The notes: generated from the letters alone by a model not told the origin. Shown: positions 1 to 12,806, counted from the first letter of the stretch. The stretch is 64,000 nt of DNA from Dromaius novaehollandiae (GCF_036370855.1 NC_088101.1:41400544-41464543); one strand, 5' to 3'. Numbers and translations: made by a program.

Positions 1-1603
1 ACATATTTATTCCTCCTCCGGGTTACCTCTTATTACTCAAAATTTTCCACTTCTCTTTGCCACTGCCACATAGGCTACCACTATATTTTTAAGGAAAACA
101 GTCTTTATCATCATTAATATTTGAGCTTGTTTGCATGTCCAGCTTTACGTACCTACATTAGCTGGAAGCTTTAGTATGCCAGTCTTTCTCCACATTATTT
201 ACATAATCAAATAGAGAATCAAGCACATGGTGTAGAGCCCCTGAATTGGGCTTTTGCCGCTCCAAATTGCTTTCCAGAAAAGCCTCTGTCTTTCCCTAAA
301 AGGAATAGTCAAATAGGAGATCAAGAAGCACTACCTCCCTAAATTAAGCATCTTTTAGCAATAAAATATTGTTTTGCTGTTCTACACTGCTACATTTAAA
401 TGGGAACAAATACAGGTATCAACTTTCCCCAAACCATCAGCTAGCATGACTGACAGTCATAGCGGGGAAATGTTTAATAAGCTAAACATTTTAGTGATTG
501 CATTACGGTGTTTGCATGCATCTACATTCTTCTGTTTTCATGTTGCAGCTGTTAATCTGTGTGGTTACACTATGTGTAAAGGGCAGAATCAGAATGCATT
601 AGAGACTTTTAAAAGTTGGGGGGTTGGGGGTTTGGGGTTTTTGGGGGGTTTTGTTTTCTGTTTTTTTGCTTCAGTGACTTTAGTATCAGTCTCTATGTGA
701 AAGTAGAATCAGGCGCAACATGTTCCAGAAAATTGCCCCTAAACAATACTGTGTAAATAGAATTGTTCTGTTCCAGTCATTAAATCTAATTAGGCTTGAG
801 AAGAGGTGAATTTGGCCTCTCAAGGTAAATTATGTTATTCTATTAGGTATTTGCTTTACTTACACTGCAATACATGACTGTCCTTGCAAACAAAATGATC
901 CCTATTATTTTTTTTTAATTTTGACTAACTTTGAGTGAAATTACTGAAGTGAAATGCTATATTCAAAGCATTTATTTGAGATTTGACTGATGCAGATGAC
1001 TCTGTTTTGGCTGTGATTTCATTTAATTGCTTTTAATTTTAACTACTGGACCTGATCTTTGGTAAGGATTGTAGATTCAAACTTCTGCTCCATCTGCCTC
1101 TCCTCTGGCTGGTTATGACATTCCCACCCCTTCATCAGTACTGCTTGCTGTTGTGCTACTGACTTTGCACACAGCTTTCATCAAAATAAGGATTCAAGTG
1201 TTTTGCATAATTCCAGACTTGCTGCAGGTTTGTTCAAAGGTGGGGGGTGAGGGAGGGAGTCCTGTTGTCTGGCGCAGTACCAGTAAAAGCAAGCATAACC
1301 TGAGCCTGAACACCTAGTTCTAGGATATACATCTCAGGTGTTATAGATCATATCTGAGTGATCTTCAATATGCTTTTCATGAGAAGAGCGATTGTGGCTA
1401 ATCAAAGGAGTAATTATTCCCCTGGAATTATAAATATGTTTTAAAATAAGAAATACTTGTAAGAGTACAGATTTTTATAAGATGCAAATGTCATTTTTTA
1501 ATTTGTCTTTGTGCTCTAACGTATTCCTGTCTTCGTAATAACATTCCAATTATTACTGAGAAAGAGGGATTGCAGTCTTTGATCTTTTCCCTTGTTTTTC
1601 TAG
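1..1603 (+). other. GUCY1B1: GUCY1B1 intron (3' portion)
   Basis: No exon matching residues 1-165 of GUCY1B1 is visible here, so this is intron before the residue-166 exon. It is AT-rich and contains one strong G-rich run (618-648). No transposon was recognised. Confidence 0.8.
618..648 (+). other. G-quadruplex-type motif in GUCY1B1 intron
   Basis: Four G runs of 6, 5, 4 and 6 (618-623, 626-630, 634-637, 643-648) are separated by T-only loops of 2, 3 and 5 bases. They lie on the coding strand, so the same motif would occur in the pre-mRNA. This fits the standard quadruplex pattern; folding is not shown. Confidence 0.75.
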
Positions 1604-1834
1604 GTTATTCAACAGAGAAATGAGGAATGTGACCACATTCAATTTTTAATTGAAGAGAAAGAGTCGAAAGAGGAGGACTACTATGAAGACCTTGACAGAT
1701 TTGAAGAAAATGGTACACAAGAATCTCGCATCAGTCCCTATACTTTCTGCAAGGCTTTTCCTTTCCACATAATATTTGACAGAGATCTGGTGGTCACGCA
1801 GTGTGGTAATGCTATATACAGAGTCCTTCCACAG
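1604..1834 (+). CDS. GUCY1B1: GUCY1B1 coding exon, residues 166-242
   Basis: Follows a pyrimidine-rich acceptor ending TAG and ends before GT at 1835; 231 bases, phase 0 at both ends. Encodes [11 protein letters not shown] through RVLPQ: the linker after H-NOX and the start of the PAS-like (H-NOXA) domain. It is the most upstream GUCY1B1 exon in the window. Confidence 0.96.
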
Positions 1835-4800
1835 GTTAGATGATTCTCATACATGAATAGTCCTAAAGGGTACTTATGCTGGGTGGTGAACAGATTTATT
1901 TTAAAGATTAATACAATAGTTTTAGAATTCTCTATCTAAACAACATTCCTATGTGAATGTATAATATTTGCTATATAGTGCTGCTCTTGTTTGAAAAAGA
2001 ACTATGAAAAGTAGCCCTTTTCTATGTCTGCTCTTTTGCCTATGAGTATGTCCATAATGTGATGTAAAAGAGACCAAGGAGTAAGCTTGAGCAGAGAACA
2101 CCTGATCGCCCACATGGCTGTGGTGTTAGCTTGATACTTGAGTCTTTTTGGACTGCTAGCCCACTCCAAGATGTATGTGCTATAAAAGCAGCAGATGACT
2201 CTCCAGTGTGGACAAGAGACATTCTGCAACTTGGCCCTGGGGTCAGGAAATGGTCTTGGGCATACTACCTGTATACTGTAGCAGCAAGTACTTAGTCTAT
2301 ATGTATTACTTGACAATAACAAATATTTGAAGGCTTTTTAGCATCACAGAACTGTCAGATGCAGCATAACAGAAGAAGCTGTGCACTCTTTTGGCTTGTG
2401 CATCAAAAGTATCAGTATTAGCTAAGATGAGCCAAACTCTGATTGTGATACATGTCCATGTTTCTGACTGAGTGCAGTTAGTGCAATTTCCTCTGTTTTT
2501 TTACAGTAGAAGGTCCACTCAAAGGTCCACTTAGTGTCATAATTCTGTATTTTAATAAGATACCTCAGTCCTTGTCTGAAGGAACTGACAGTGTTTCTGA
2601 AAATAAGGAACAGGTAAAAACAATAATATAAGAGAAAAGTAGGATGGTGAAAGCATGAAATTATTTTTACGATTGTGTAGGCTAATACTGAACATACCCA
2701 TCTGAATCACTGACATATTTTAAAATGTAATTTTATTTTATTTACATTTTTTGCTACACATTTTCTCTCCATGTTTTGCAGAAGGATTTGAAAGAAGAGC
2801 TTTGTAAGTAGCTCTTCAAGACTTTTTCCAATGGTATTCACTGAACAGCTATAACTATTAGCTTTCAATAATGGCCATAGAATCCATATTATCAGAGATA
2901 ATATGCTTGTTATTGAAAGGGGAGTTTGAGAAGGACATTTAAGAAGAAAACACTAAAAAGCATTTTTATTCTTTTTACTGTAAGGTGGGAACAGTTTGAC
3001 AGATAACCAGTGTGAAACAGTCCAATTAGATTAGAATTGCACTTCAAAGTCAATATACTTCTGATGTGAAAACCTTAATTAAAAAACCTTGTGTTTTAAT
3101 GGATAAATGTATTAAGTATATGTTTTATTCGGTATTGTCATCTAAGCAAATTGAATATAAGTACTCCATGTATATTTTATTATATATGAAAAAAATCCTT
3201 TGTTTTCTGTTTTACTGTTGTTTATGTTTTAGCTGCAGCCGGGAAATTGCAGTCTGTTGTCAGTTTTCTCCTTGGTTCGGCCTCATATTGATATTAGTTT
3301 CCATGGGATCCTCTCGCATATCAATACTGTCTTTGTACTGAGGACCAAGGTAACTAGAGAATATTCACTTGGCTTTTCTATAAGTAATTATGCTTTGGAG
3401 AGATAAGAATAAGTGCTGAAAACTCAGAACTCTTCAGAGAAAATACTTTGCATAGTAGGAAGCTCAGTCCCTTTTGAGTCTGGAGCCCAAAAAAGTAAGG
3501 GATGTGAATTCATGTATAGCAGTGAGGTGGTATGCTTTATAGGAACGGAGAAGGGCATATACTTCACATATCGTCCCTGTTGTAAAGGGCCACTGTCTTT
3601 TATGGATGGCATTGTACCGAAGTAAGCGTAGAAGGGTAATTGCACTTTCTTATCCTTTATAATGATATGGGAGACAAATATGAAATGTATCATTGTTTGG
3701 GCCTGTACATTCATACACATTTCTGTGTCCTTTTTTCTAGAGAGGGCAAGAGAGGAGGCAGGCAGTATAAACGAGTGCAGCATGTAGAATAGTACCTACT
3801 ATGTAAAGGCACCTGTTTATTTATAGAAAACTGTACATGAGAGACACCAACAAGATTTCTTAGAGATAGTCCCCAGCACAGTTAGAACGTGACAGAATAG
3901 GCAATCCTATTGTCAAACTATTGTGATGAGACCACACAAAAGAAAACAGGAAATAGTGAACATGAAGGTAAAGAAGGATATGATACTGCCTGAGGTAGCA
4001 AGTCACAATAAAATAAGGATAAAGTGGTCAAATGATAAATTAATTGTTTTTTAATGTAGACTGTGCTTTGTAACTCTATTCCAGCATTCTGACTGCCTTC
4101 ATAATGAAGGCATTTGCATACATGGCCTGGTGAGTAATACACATACCATTAGCCTTATATAGTGATTGTGACTTTTTCATTACCAGGAAGGGCTGTTGGA
4201 TGTAGAAAAGCTAGAGTGTGAAGATGAACTGACTGGCACAGAAATCAGCTGCTTACGCCTCAAAGGTCAAATGATATACTTGCCAGAAGCAGACAGCATT
4301 CTTTTTCTTTGTTCACCAAGGTACTTTAAGCTATAAGAGTTCTATAATACCGCCTTCAATTTTGCAGCTGCCAGTGTGATTCCACATTAGTGCAGTTAAG
4401 AACACTTACGAGGGCAGGACTGCAGAGATTAATGGGCTCAAACATTGATCCCAGTGACTGTGATGGATTTATACTAAAAGCAGGAGGGATATTTAGACAT
4501 TAGAACTTGACTAATTATTAAATAATTCAATATAAACGTTGAGATGCTCTCGCTCAGTTTTTAAGAATGAGAATTCCTCATGACTCAGTGACTTTAAACA
4601 AGTTTTGTCTTTTGTTTGTTAACCTGATGATGCTAAGAGTTATCACTTCAATTCAGTTTCCTATTATATATTTTTGCAGTAGTTTCAATGTAATAGTGTA
4701 GAGATGTTTATAAAGAAGGGGTTGGAATGAGGGTTTGAATGGAGGGCTTCTTTAACCAGCAGCTTGTTGAACTAACACACCAGATTTCACAGTTAAAATG

Positions 4801-7800
4801 TATTAATCTCCTATGTAAAAAAGGGATAGAGAGTGGAGGAAGAGAGAAATGGGGGAGAGAGTACCTTAACATCATCTTGCTTTCATTTGGGCACTGAGGA
4901 ATGAGTGTTTCATGTGTTCATAAAACTCATCAGTGAGAATTCTATATTCAAATGCAAAAATCAAGAGCCATGTATTGGCATAGGTAAACACAAATAAGAT
5001 ATTTCTTATTTTGATTTGTTGTACAGCATATCTGATGATTAGAAGCATAATCTTTTTACAGTTAGGCCCAGCCTCTGCTGTTGATCTGAGTTTTAAATGT
5101 TCCTTAGGTAAGTTCAGTTGCATCCAGGCTATGTGCATATTGTAATAGATTGCTCCATATTACAGCGTGATGAACTTAGATGATTTAACCAGAAGAGGTT
5201 TATATCTGAGTGATATTCCATTGCATGATGCTACCCGTGATCTGGTTCTTTTGGGAGAGCAGTTCAGAGAGGAATATAAGCTGACTCAAGAACTTGAGAT
5301 CCTCACTGACAGACTGCAGCACACACTACGGGCACTGGAAGATGAGAAGAAAAAGACAGACACGTAAGAACCAGTAATTTGAATTATTTATAGATAAGTT
5401 GCTTAAAAAAATGAAAAAATTCTGGAAAAACTATAAGAGATATTCAGGGCCAATAAATTTTGGAGTCAAGAAAGGACACTTTTTTTCAGTCCTTATAGTG
5501 TTGTTTTTAAGCTAGATTGTCAAACGTCATCTGCAGTCTGTTACATGCACAGGTGTTTTGATGACTCCTTCCTTGATAAGGACAACTGTGAAGGGAAGTG
5601 AAATGGCAATCCTTTTTTGTTTTGCAAATGACCTAAAACAGTAGTCTTTCAAACTTTATGCTTACATGCCATCTCTGTACCCAGATGAATTTGATGATTG
5701 TGCACATGTTACTATTTGACAGAATTCTGTAAACTGCCTACAGACCGCTTACTCTGTCTTTCTTGGCCATCATGATCACAGGTTAACAAAGCAGAAAAAC
5801 ACTGTTTTGAAGGCCAATAGCCAGGACCACATACAAGTGGTGATGCTTCAGAAATTCTTTCATAATTTGGAGTGGGCCCTTCAGCTCCCAAAAACAGACT
5901 GAATGGAGCAGGCCAATAGGAAGTAAACTGATGAAAAACAGCATGTAATTTTATGAAAAATAATTATTAAAAAATGTGAAAATGGCAGAAAGAATAATCA
6001 GAGTTTACTGTCTTATAATCCTCAAAAACAGTGTAAGTTTTGCCATAGACCAATGCTGTGAAACTGATTTTATGGCTCTCTGTAAAAATGGATGTTATAG
6101 TTCTCTGTAAGAACAGATTTGGGGCATAATGCATACACATTAATATTGTTAAATAGTTATCTATATAGAGAGCTCAGAACAGGGACTACTGGCAGGCACG
6201 TTAAATGTTTGTTATAAGCAGCATGGATTTTAATGGTCAACTTTCATGCATAAAAGATGGTTCATACAGCAAGATTTCTTGTGGCTTATGTTTGTTTAGT
6301 AGTAAAATTAACATTTGTTTGCTATGAAATCCATTTACAGGGTTTTTTTTAATCTTTAGTGGAGTAATGAAAACTATTGTAATAAGACTTCAAAGGAATG
6401 GATGAGGGAGCTGGAGAGCAAAGAAGCCTAAAAATGTTTTTTTCTCTTCCTGTTGACTTGCTCTATAAAGCCATTCTATCTTCAGAAATTCTAACCTGTT
6501 TGGCAGCCACTGGAAAAGACAATGTCAGTTACTATACCATGTGCCAAAAGTATTCAGTAATTATAACTCATGCCGTAGTGAACTTGCCAAAAAAAAAAAT
6601 GCAACTAATGAGAGCTTGTGCAGGAGGCAACCCACGTGATGCTCAGGACTTGTGAAGCATTCAGAGATCTTCAGCTTGCCTACTCAGTTGTGTAAGAAGG
6701 GAAAATGTACTATGTGATTGCAGATAAAGAGTTGACAGAATCCACATGAGAGTAGGATGCAGCTCTGTGTGTGTGAATTTGGATTTTATTTGCAAATGTT
6801 AATGTGTCACATGGACTATTAATTGAATTGGAAAAATTGTGTTAAACCCTAAGAGCAACATTCTCAGCAGAAGAGGAAACGTTTAGTTTTAGAGTGGGTC
6901 ACAGATGGAGAACTGTGTGGTCTGTTCAGGTTCTTTTTTGCAGCTTTTATGGTTCTGTGAGCAAAACCAGATTATATTAGTTGAGGATGCAGCAGAAATG
7001 CTTCAGCAAAAATAAGCCAAGGCACTATTAACAGATTGTGTCAGAAGAATTAACGTTTATGTAATGTGTTTATTTAGTTGGTAAGTTAGACATATTAATG
7101 TCTTTGAAATGTCATAGCTTTAGGCATACTGATGTAGTTCAGCTCTTTTTTCCCAAATACCAAATACTTTAGTAGAAACTCTTTTATATCACTAGCTCTT
7201 GAATGATACTAGTATGCTATAAGTCCTATGGGAGTTGCTAACTTAATATTTGAAGAGTGTTTATGTAAAGACCTTTCTCCACATGCTTTCTGTTTTGCTT
7301 ATTCCTTTCTTTTCTTAAATATCTAGATTACTGTACTCTGTTCTACCACCATCAGTGGCAAATGAGCTGAGGCACAAGCGCCCTGTTCCAGCTAAACGAT
7401 ATGACAATGTGACCATTCTCTTTAGCGGCATTGTTGGATTCAATACCTTCTGTAGTAAACATGCCTCTGGAGAGGGAGCGATGAAGATTGTTAATCTTTT
7501 AAATGATCTTTACACAAGATTTGATATTCTGACTGATTCACGAAGGAATCCATTTGTTTATAAGGTAAACAGAAAATTTTTCAAATAACTTAATCTGCGG
7601 CTTTTCAGTAATTTACTATCATGTCACTCTATTCCATCCTTTGAGCATTGTGCTTTTTAAAAAACAAACTTGTTATATTCTCAATCTTTGATAACAAAAC
7701 CCCACATTAATTACTTGTTTTACCAAAACGTCAATCAGCAGCTTTCTTTTGAAGAATGTAGATATTCTAAATTTGTAAAATCCTTGCTATCAAATGTGGT

Positions 7801-10800
7801 GTGTAGCTTGGGCACATTTTCAGAGCCAGGAATTATAAACTCTTTTTAACCACAAATCCTACAATTATTGACACCTTGAAAGCTCTGTTCTTAACTTTTT
7901 TTATGCTGTACTGTGCTATGAGAAAGGAAATGTCTGAACTATGTTACCTGATACTAAATATCTAAAGAAAACTGTGTTGTTTATCTCTAAATGTGTGAGG
8001 GAACATAAAGGGTTTAGTTCTCAGCCAGGACTCTGCACAGGCGCCCATTAGATGGATACATAAATCTACATCCACATTTAGCAGATTTTGAACACTTTTG
8101 GAAGCTTTTTGTAGTTCTGCTCACCTTGTGCTTTAGGTTTTTCAGCCATATACCTGGCTCTCTTGGTTGTAAATTATAAGTTATTAGTCACTTATTCCAG
8201 TGTGAATTTCATTTCTTCACTAGGCATGAAGTGTAGTCGCAGATATGTCTGATAGCAAAGCTGAAACTGTATCCCATATATATGTACATGTATATGCATG
8301 TGTGTTTATGTGTGTAAAATTCATTCCTAGCTTTTACTAGGAATCAATTTTATGTCCTGAACTAAGTGAATTAAGGATGTGAGTCAACAAGACAAAAATA
8401 GAGCTCGGTATCCACAGAAATTGAAAGACCCCAAAAGAGTTCAGGTGATCTTAGTGTCATTTTAATTTGTTACATTCTTGGCATACAATAAATTCCTTTC
8501 AGTAATGAGCAGAGATGGGGGAATTGGGGTGATCTGAATGAAAGTGAAGGGAAATTATTTGAAAGGACAAGCAGTCTTGAAGGTAGCAGTACATCCATTC
8601 TAGCACTCTTAAGCACAAGATAATAAAGTACTTGATAAATGTATGTCTTGATAGGTGGAAACAGTTGGGGACAAGTATATGACAGTGAGCGGTCTACCAG
8701 AGCCTTGCATTCATCATGCACGATCTATCTGCCACCTGGCATTGGATATGATGGAAATAGCAGGCCAAGTTCAAGTAGATGGTGAACCTGTACAGGTTAG
8801 TAAATGTGCGAGCTCCAATCAAGAACTCATTCTTTGATATAATGATAGTGCTTTGAAATACGATAATGCTAAAGTCCCAGTCTGTGCAAGCTTTGTTATT
8901 GCTAGATTTGGACAGATCTGTACAAATAATATGAAGAGTTGCATGCAGTTTCCCAGACTTTAAAAGCTAATTATTGTGCCTAACCTTTTAAAGGACTAAA
9001 CCTGGTCCACATCACGTATGTTTGTTTTCTAATCATTTCTGTAAAAACCCCTTCTGCACATCGAATACAATTAGTTGGGTCTCCTTCATCTCAGTGAACA
9101 GAACAAAGTCCCTCCTTGACATTTTGATCATGCTTCAGATCCTCAAGTCAGCATGTGAAAATTCTTCTTTAAAAAGAAAAGTACCGTTCCATAGGAGTTT
9201 ATGGCAATGATTAGTGGCAACTGTACATTAGTGGAAGTTCACTCATTGTGATATTTTATGGAGATGTTGTGGCATTAATACAGAATCAGAGAGGCTGCAT
9301 TGACCTGTCCTCCTCAGAAGACACTGAGGGCAAAATAAGTAATGTGTATGATGCATTCTCTATTTACATGAAGGACATTGTTCCTCCTAACACCTAGTCT
9401 GTGTGTATCACTTTGTCAGTGGGCAAAGAAGTGAGGTATGATTTGGGGCTTAGCAGTAACTGTGATGTGCTGTAAGAATGAGCTTCTCAAAACCCCTATC
9501 CTACATCTTAGACACATACAGACTGGATGCTTGAGCTTGCACAGGGAAAATACTGTGATGTTTTTCCTCTGAAAAACAGCCTTTTTTTGGCCTATACCAT
9601 CCATTTCTGCACCTTTTGAGCACTCATTAAACACAGACCTACAGAGCATGCCGTTCCTTTAACTTTTTTCTTTCTGGGTATGCAATAACAGCATAGCATG
9701 ATGCATGTTGGGGAAAAAAATATGAGGTTTGTTGTCTCATGTGAGAGTCAGGGCTGTGACACTGCATAACAAGCCATGACACGAAAATACAAAATGAAGG
9801 TTTTGAAGAAGCAGGACTGGTGCACTTTAATTAAACTAGTGGATAGAAACTACGTAATACCTGTATTTAGTCAGAAAGATAAAATTAGTTATGTTGATTT
9901 TTGTGTATTTAAACTTTATTTTTTCTCTCTAAAGATAACAATAGGAATCCATACTGGTGAGGTAGTCACAGGTGTCATAGGTCAAAGGATGCCACGTTAT
10001 TGTCTCTTTGGAAATACTGTCAATCTAACAAGCAGAACAGAAACTACTGGAGAAAAGGGGAAGATCAATGTCTCTGAGTATACTTATAGGTGAGTGATTC
10101 AGTATCTTTTATTGACATTGACATTTTAAAAGAAACCACTTTGTCAGTGTAATGTCAAAGTGTCTTTAGAGGTGATAGTGACAGGACCCCATCAGCGCAT
10201 TATTTAAATAAGTGAGTTCTTATGAAATAGGATGGCAGACTGCATTATGATACGCATCTGTAGTGTGTTTAATATTTTATACAGTGCATGCATGCGTAGT
10301 AAATACGTTTACATGTTTTGTCTTTCAATTTCAGATGTCTTATGACGCAAGAAAATTCAGATCCTCAATTCCACCTGGAGTACAGAGGTCCAGTTTCTAT
10401 GAAGGGTAAAAAAGAACCAATGCAGGTTTGGTTTTTGTCCAGAAAGAGTACAGAGACAGAGGTATGACTAATCAAAGTGTAATTTTTTTTAAACAAGGCA
10501 TAAATACCACAAGTTTAATCTAAACCACTGAGATCCATTTGCCTTTGCAAAACTAAATCTTCACTAGAAGAAATGAACCATTTTGTACAACATTGTTTCA
10601 TTAATGCATTTACTATCTTTACAGCAGATTAAAGTCCTTGATTATTTGTTTCTGAAGTTAGTACAGTCCCTGAAAGAATACTTTTCGTACTTTAAAAAGT
10701 CCTTGAGAGAATGCCAAGTTTTTAAATATTTATGTCTCTCTTCTTACAGATTTCTCCACTGTACTAGATTTTGCAATATAATGTCCATTTCTGTTTAGCT

Positions 10801-12588
10801 GACATGTCTGGTTATTACCACTTCAAAAGTTACCATTTGCTTTCTTGCGGTGAGAATAAATGTACCTTCCAATATTTAGGCAACACTCCTGCAACTACTT
10901 GCAGCCAGGTTCCCTCCTGATGTGTGTGATTTGTTATCTCCAAATGGATATGCTTGCTCAGAAATTGTTGCATGATAGAGGTCCTAGTTTAGAAATACAC
11001 CAGGTGAAAAATGTCTTCTAAATGACATACGAACCTAAATCCTCTTCTCAAAAAGACATAGGGTAAGGTATTTTCAAGGGCTAAGGAGCTTTATCTCATA
11101 TAATATTTAATATTAAAATAAACCACCTAGGCTCTTTAGAAAATGTAGACGGCATTTATTACCACTGGTACCCAAGTGTACGAATACTGACTTTTTAATG
11201 GTAACTTGCAATATTAACCCCAGTATTAAACTTCAGGGGAGAGTCTGTACTTTAACTCAGCTGAATTCTGTATTTTAGTATATGTTATTTGTAATAATAT
11301 TCTGGGTGCCATTCTTGATACTCCTTTCTAATTTTTTTTTGTATCAACTGCAAGATTAACTATGATTTCACATGGCTGCCATTCTTTCAAGCATACAGTT
11401 GTATTTAAACCATATTTCAATGAGATACCTTTGACTTTTTTCTGCATTATAAATTATGTTCTATGATTTACAGCAGGGCACACTGTAATTTTAAATGTAA
11501 AACTTCAGAGGCTTACTCAGTCAGGGGGGTATTTTCCTTTTTCCAGCCTCACATCTGCTTAATATGAAGTTAGGTTTCAGATAGTTTAGTATTTTAAGTA
11601 TAGCAATTTTGTTTTAGAGATCTTGTAGAATTGTTGGTTTTGTTAATCCTCACAATGGTTTTGTTAATCCTCACAGCAGCCCTGAGAGGTACTTGGTGGT
11701 ATTACTGCCTAATAATCCAGGCTTCATATAGGGGGACATAGAGGCAGAAAGAAACATGGAAGAAAGTAATGTCAGCCCAATTTTCAGGAGCATTTAAAAA
11801 TCATAGTTCAGTCACACTCAAAGTCTCAAACCAGACTCTCAATAATTTGTTTCATGTCATTTATTTTTGTTAGTTTTTGTTAATTCCTAAATTCAGATAT
11901 ACATATAAATCTCATGGAGGGACTTCTCTCCTCTCCCAGCTACCTACTTTATATTGTAGTATGTTTGGGAGAAGAGCAAACTAGGACATATTCATTTGGT
12001 AATGAGACGGATGATCGTTTTGTCCGAGGTGATTTTGAAAGCTGAAAGAAGATAATCCTTTACAGAACTCATCATTCTTTTTCACTACCTGCACAATTTC
12101 ATCTGTCCATGCACAAGAAGTTGCACTGAGCTTTACTCTAAGATTTTCTAGATTGTTTGCAGTTTCTCTTAGTCTTATGAAGGTACTCTTCACATTATTT
12201 CTGGCACTGCATAGGCTGTACATAACAGTTGTAATCCACAAGCAAAAATCAGGTAACCGAATTTTTACATTTGATTACCTTACAGTAATTACTTTGCTGT
12301 ACGCAGAAGTTTAGCCTTGGTTATTCTTTTAGATGCTTATTCTTCTCTTCAAGGAATGTGTGGGAGTTGTTACATTTCTACATAAAACATACAAAAGAAA
12401 TGTGTGTGCTAACAATGATCTATTTTATTATTATTATTTACTGATAATAGATGCATATTGTTAAATGTATTTTGTCACTGCATTGACCCACCATTTTGTT
12501 GCTTCAGAGAAGCTGCTTCAAAGAAATTCCCTCACTTTTCAAATTTTACTTGCATGCACTCAAGGAAACAAAGCAAGATGCTTTCTGA
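1604..12588 (+). CDS. GUCY1B1: GUCY1B1, soluble guanylate cyclase subunit beta-1 (3' part, residues 166-619)
   Basis: Nine coding exons: 1604-1834, 3233-3349, 4187-4320, 5166-5363, 7327-7564, 8655-8795, 9935-10089, 10335-10461, 12565-12588. All have AG acceptors and GT donors, and phases join without error. The product is the beta subunit of the cytosolic NO receptor, which pairs with GUCY1A1 and converts GTP to cGMP. The window encodes the PAS-like domain (about 207-340), a coiled-coil helix (about 345-400) and the catalytic domain (about 410-605). The haem-binding H-NOX domain (1-165) lies upstream of the window. Visible catalytic residues by human numbering are E473 and C541 (guanine recognition) and N548 and R552. 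At residue 426 the first metal-binding aspartate of cyclases is Gly (motif FSGIVGF), as expected for beta-1, which relies on alpha-1 for metal binding. Protein is near-identical to mammalian beta-1, so the gene looks intact. Identification rests on remembered human sequence, not a search. Confidence 0.97.
3233..3349 (+). CDS. GUCY1B1: GUCY1B1 coding exon, residues 243-281
   Basis: 117 bases, phase 0 at both ends, acceptor TTTTAG, donor GTAACT. Encodes [12 protein letters not shown] through NTVFVLRTK, within the PAS-like dimerisation domain. A plus-strand reading starting at 3066 runs through this exon in another frame and is only a shadow. Confidence 0.96.
4187..4320 (+). CDS. GUCY1B1: GUCY1B1 coding exon, residues 282-326
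   Basis: 134 bases, acceptor ACCAG, donor GTACTT. Encodes [17 protein letters not shown] through FLCSP, then the first two bases of a serine codon completed by the next exon. It is the later part of the PAS-like domain. Confidence 0.96.
5166..5363 (+). CDS. GUCY1B1: GUCY1B1 coding exon, residues 326-392 (coiled-coil)
   Basis: 198 bases starting with C that completes Ser326 and ending with AC of Thr392; donor GTAAGA. Encodes [16 protein letters not shown] through the charged helix [17 protein letters not shown]. That helix is the signalling coiled-coil that pairs with alpha-1. The ATG at 5170 is an internal methionine, not a start. Confidence 0.96.
7327..7564 (+). CDS. GUCY1B1: GUCY1B1 coding exon, residues 392-471 (catalytic domain start)
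   Basis: 238 bases; its first A completes Thr392, and it ends in phase 0 at VYK before GTAAAC. Encodes [18 protein letters not shown], then the start of the cyclase domain with FSGIVGF at 424-430. Gly426 stands where active metal-binding subunits have Asp. Small changes from human are seen (Thr432, Ile for Thr in FDILTD, Arg for Lys in SRRNP). Confidence 0.96.
8655..8795 (+). CDS. GUCY1B1: GUCY1B1 coding exon, residues 472-518
   Basis: 141 bases, phase 0 at both ends, acceptor GATAG, donor GTTAGT. Encodes [17 protein letters not shown] to VDGEPVQ. Glu473, the second residue, is the guanine-recognising glutamate of the catalytic site. Confidence 0.96.
9935..10089 (+). CDS. GUCY1B1: GUCY1B1 coding exon, residues 519-570 (catalytic core)
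   Basis: 155 bases, acceptor CTAAAG, donor GTGAGT. Encodes [16 protein letters not shown] through VSEYTY plus two bases of Arg570. Contains Cys541 (base recognition), Asn548 and Arg552 in [14 protein letters not shown]. Confidence 0.96.
10335..10461 (+). CDS. GUCY1B1: GUCY1B1 coding exon, residues 570-612
   Basis: 127 bases, acceptor TTTCAG; its first A completes Arg570, and it ends in phase 0 with GAG before donor GTATGA. Encodes the end of the catalytic domain ([17 protein letters not shown]) and the tail RKSTETE. Reading through the donor adds one Val and then TGA, so an unspliced transcript would end six residues early. Confidence 0.94.
11636..11676. repeat. 21-bp tandem duplication
   Basis: The unit GGTTTTGTTAATCCTCACA occurs twice head to tail with a 21-base period. 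It sits at the edge of a degraded SINE/LINE2-like segment in the last GUCY1B1 intron. Confidence 0.8.
11640..11835. repeat. degraded MIR/L2-like interspersed repeat (candidate)
   Basis: The text TTAATCCTCACAGCAGCCCT, then GAGAGGTACT, then GGACATAGAGGCAGAAAG, follows the order of the familiar MIR/L2 stretch (TTAATCCTCACAACAACCCT, GAGGTAGGTACT, ACTGAGGCACAGAGAGG). It is from memory and highly diverged. A repeat search would settle it. Confidence 0.4.
12565..12588 (+). CDS. GUCY1B1: GUCY1B1 terminal coding exon, residues 613-619 and stop
   Basis: After acceptor CTCAAG the frame reads ETKQDAF and TGA. The human tail is ETKQDDD, so five of seven residues agree and the total length is 619 in both. 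The coding part is only 24 bases and lies 2.1 kb from the previous exon. The 3' UTR continues downstream. Confidence 0.9.
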   Translation, partial: ETKQDAF

Positions 12589-12785
12589 GCAGAGGGAAGA
12601 GGAAGAAGACGCTGAATAGGGTGCATTACTGTCTCCAAATAGCGGGTCAGGCACTAAGGTTGTTATGGATATTACTTGTTACTTCACTGCATATCTCCCA
12701 TTGCCACGTGCAATATCACTGTCTTTTGCCCCAATCCTGAAATCATATTCACCATTTTCCTCCAGGGTCTCTTGCTGGTTTTGTC

Positions 12786-12806
12786 TTTTTTTTTTTTTTT
12801 TTTTTT
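12786..12806. repeat. poly(T) run, 21 bases
   Basis: Uninterrupted homopolymer in the GUCY1B1 3' UTR region. No retroposed body was recognised next to it. Confidence 0.9.

Noticed and set aside
5167-5367. Apparent short gene starting at an ATG near 5170
   Set aside because: It is the coiled-coil exon of GUCY1B1; the ATG is an internal methionine and the end runs past the GT donor.
11981-12241. 86-codon minus-strand frame in the last GUCY1B1 intron
   Set aside because: No recognised match and no splice partners; length is within chance expectation for this window.
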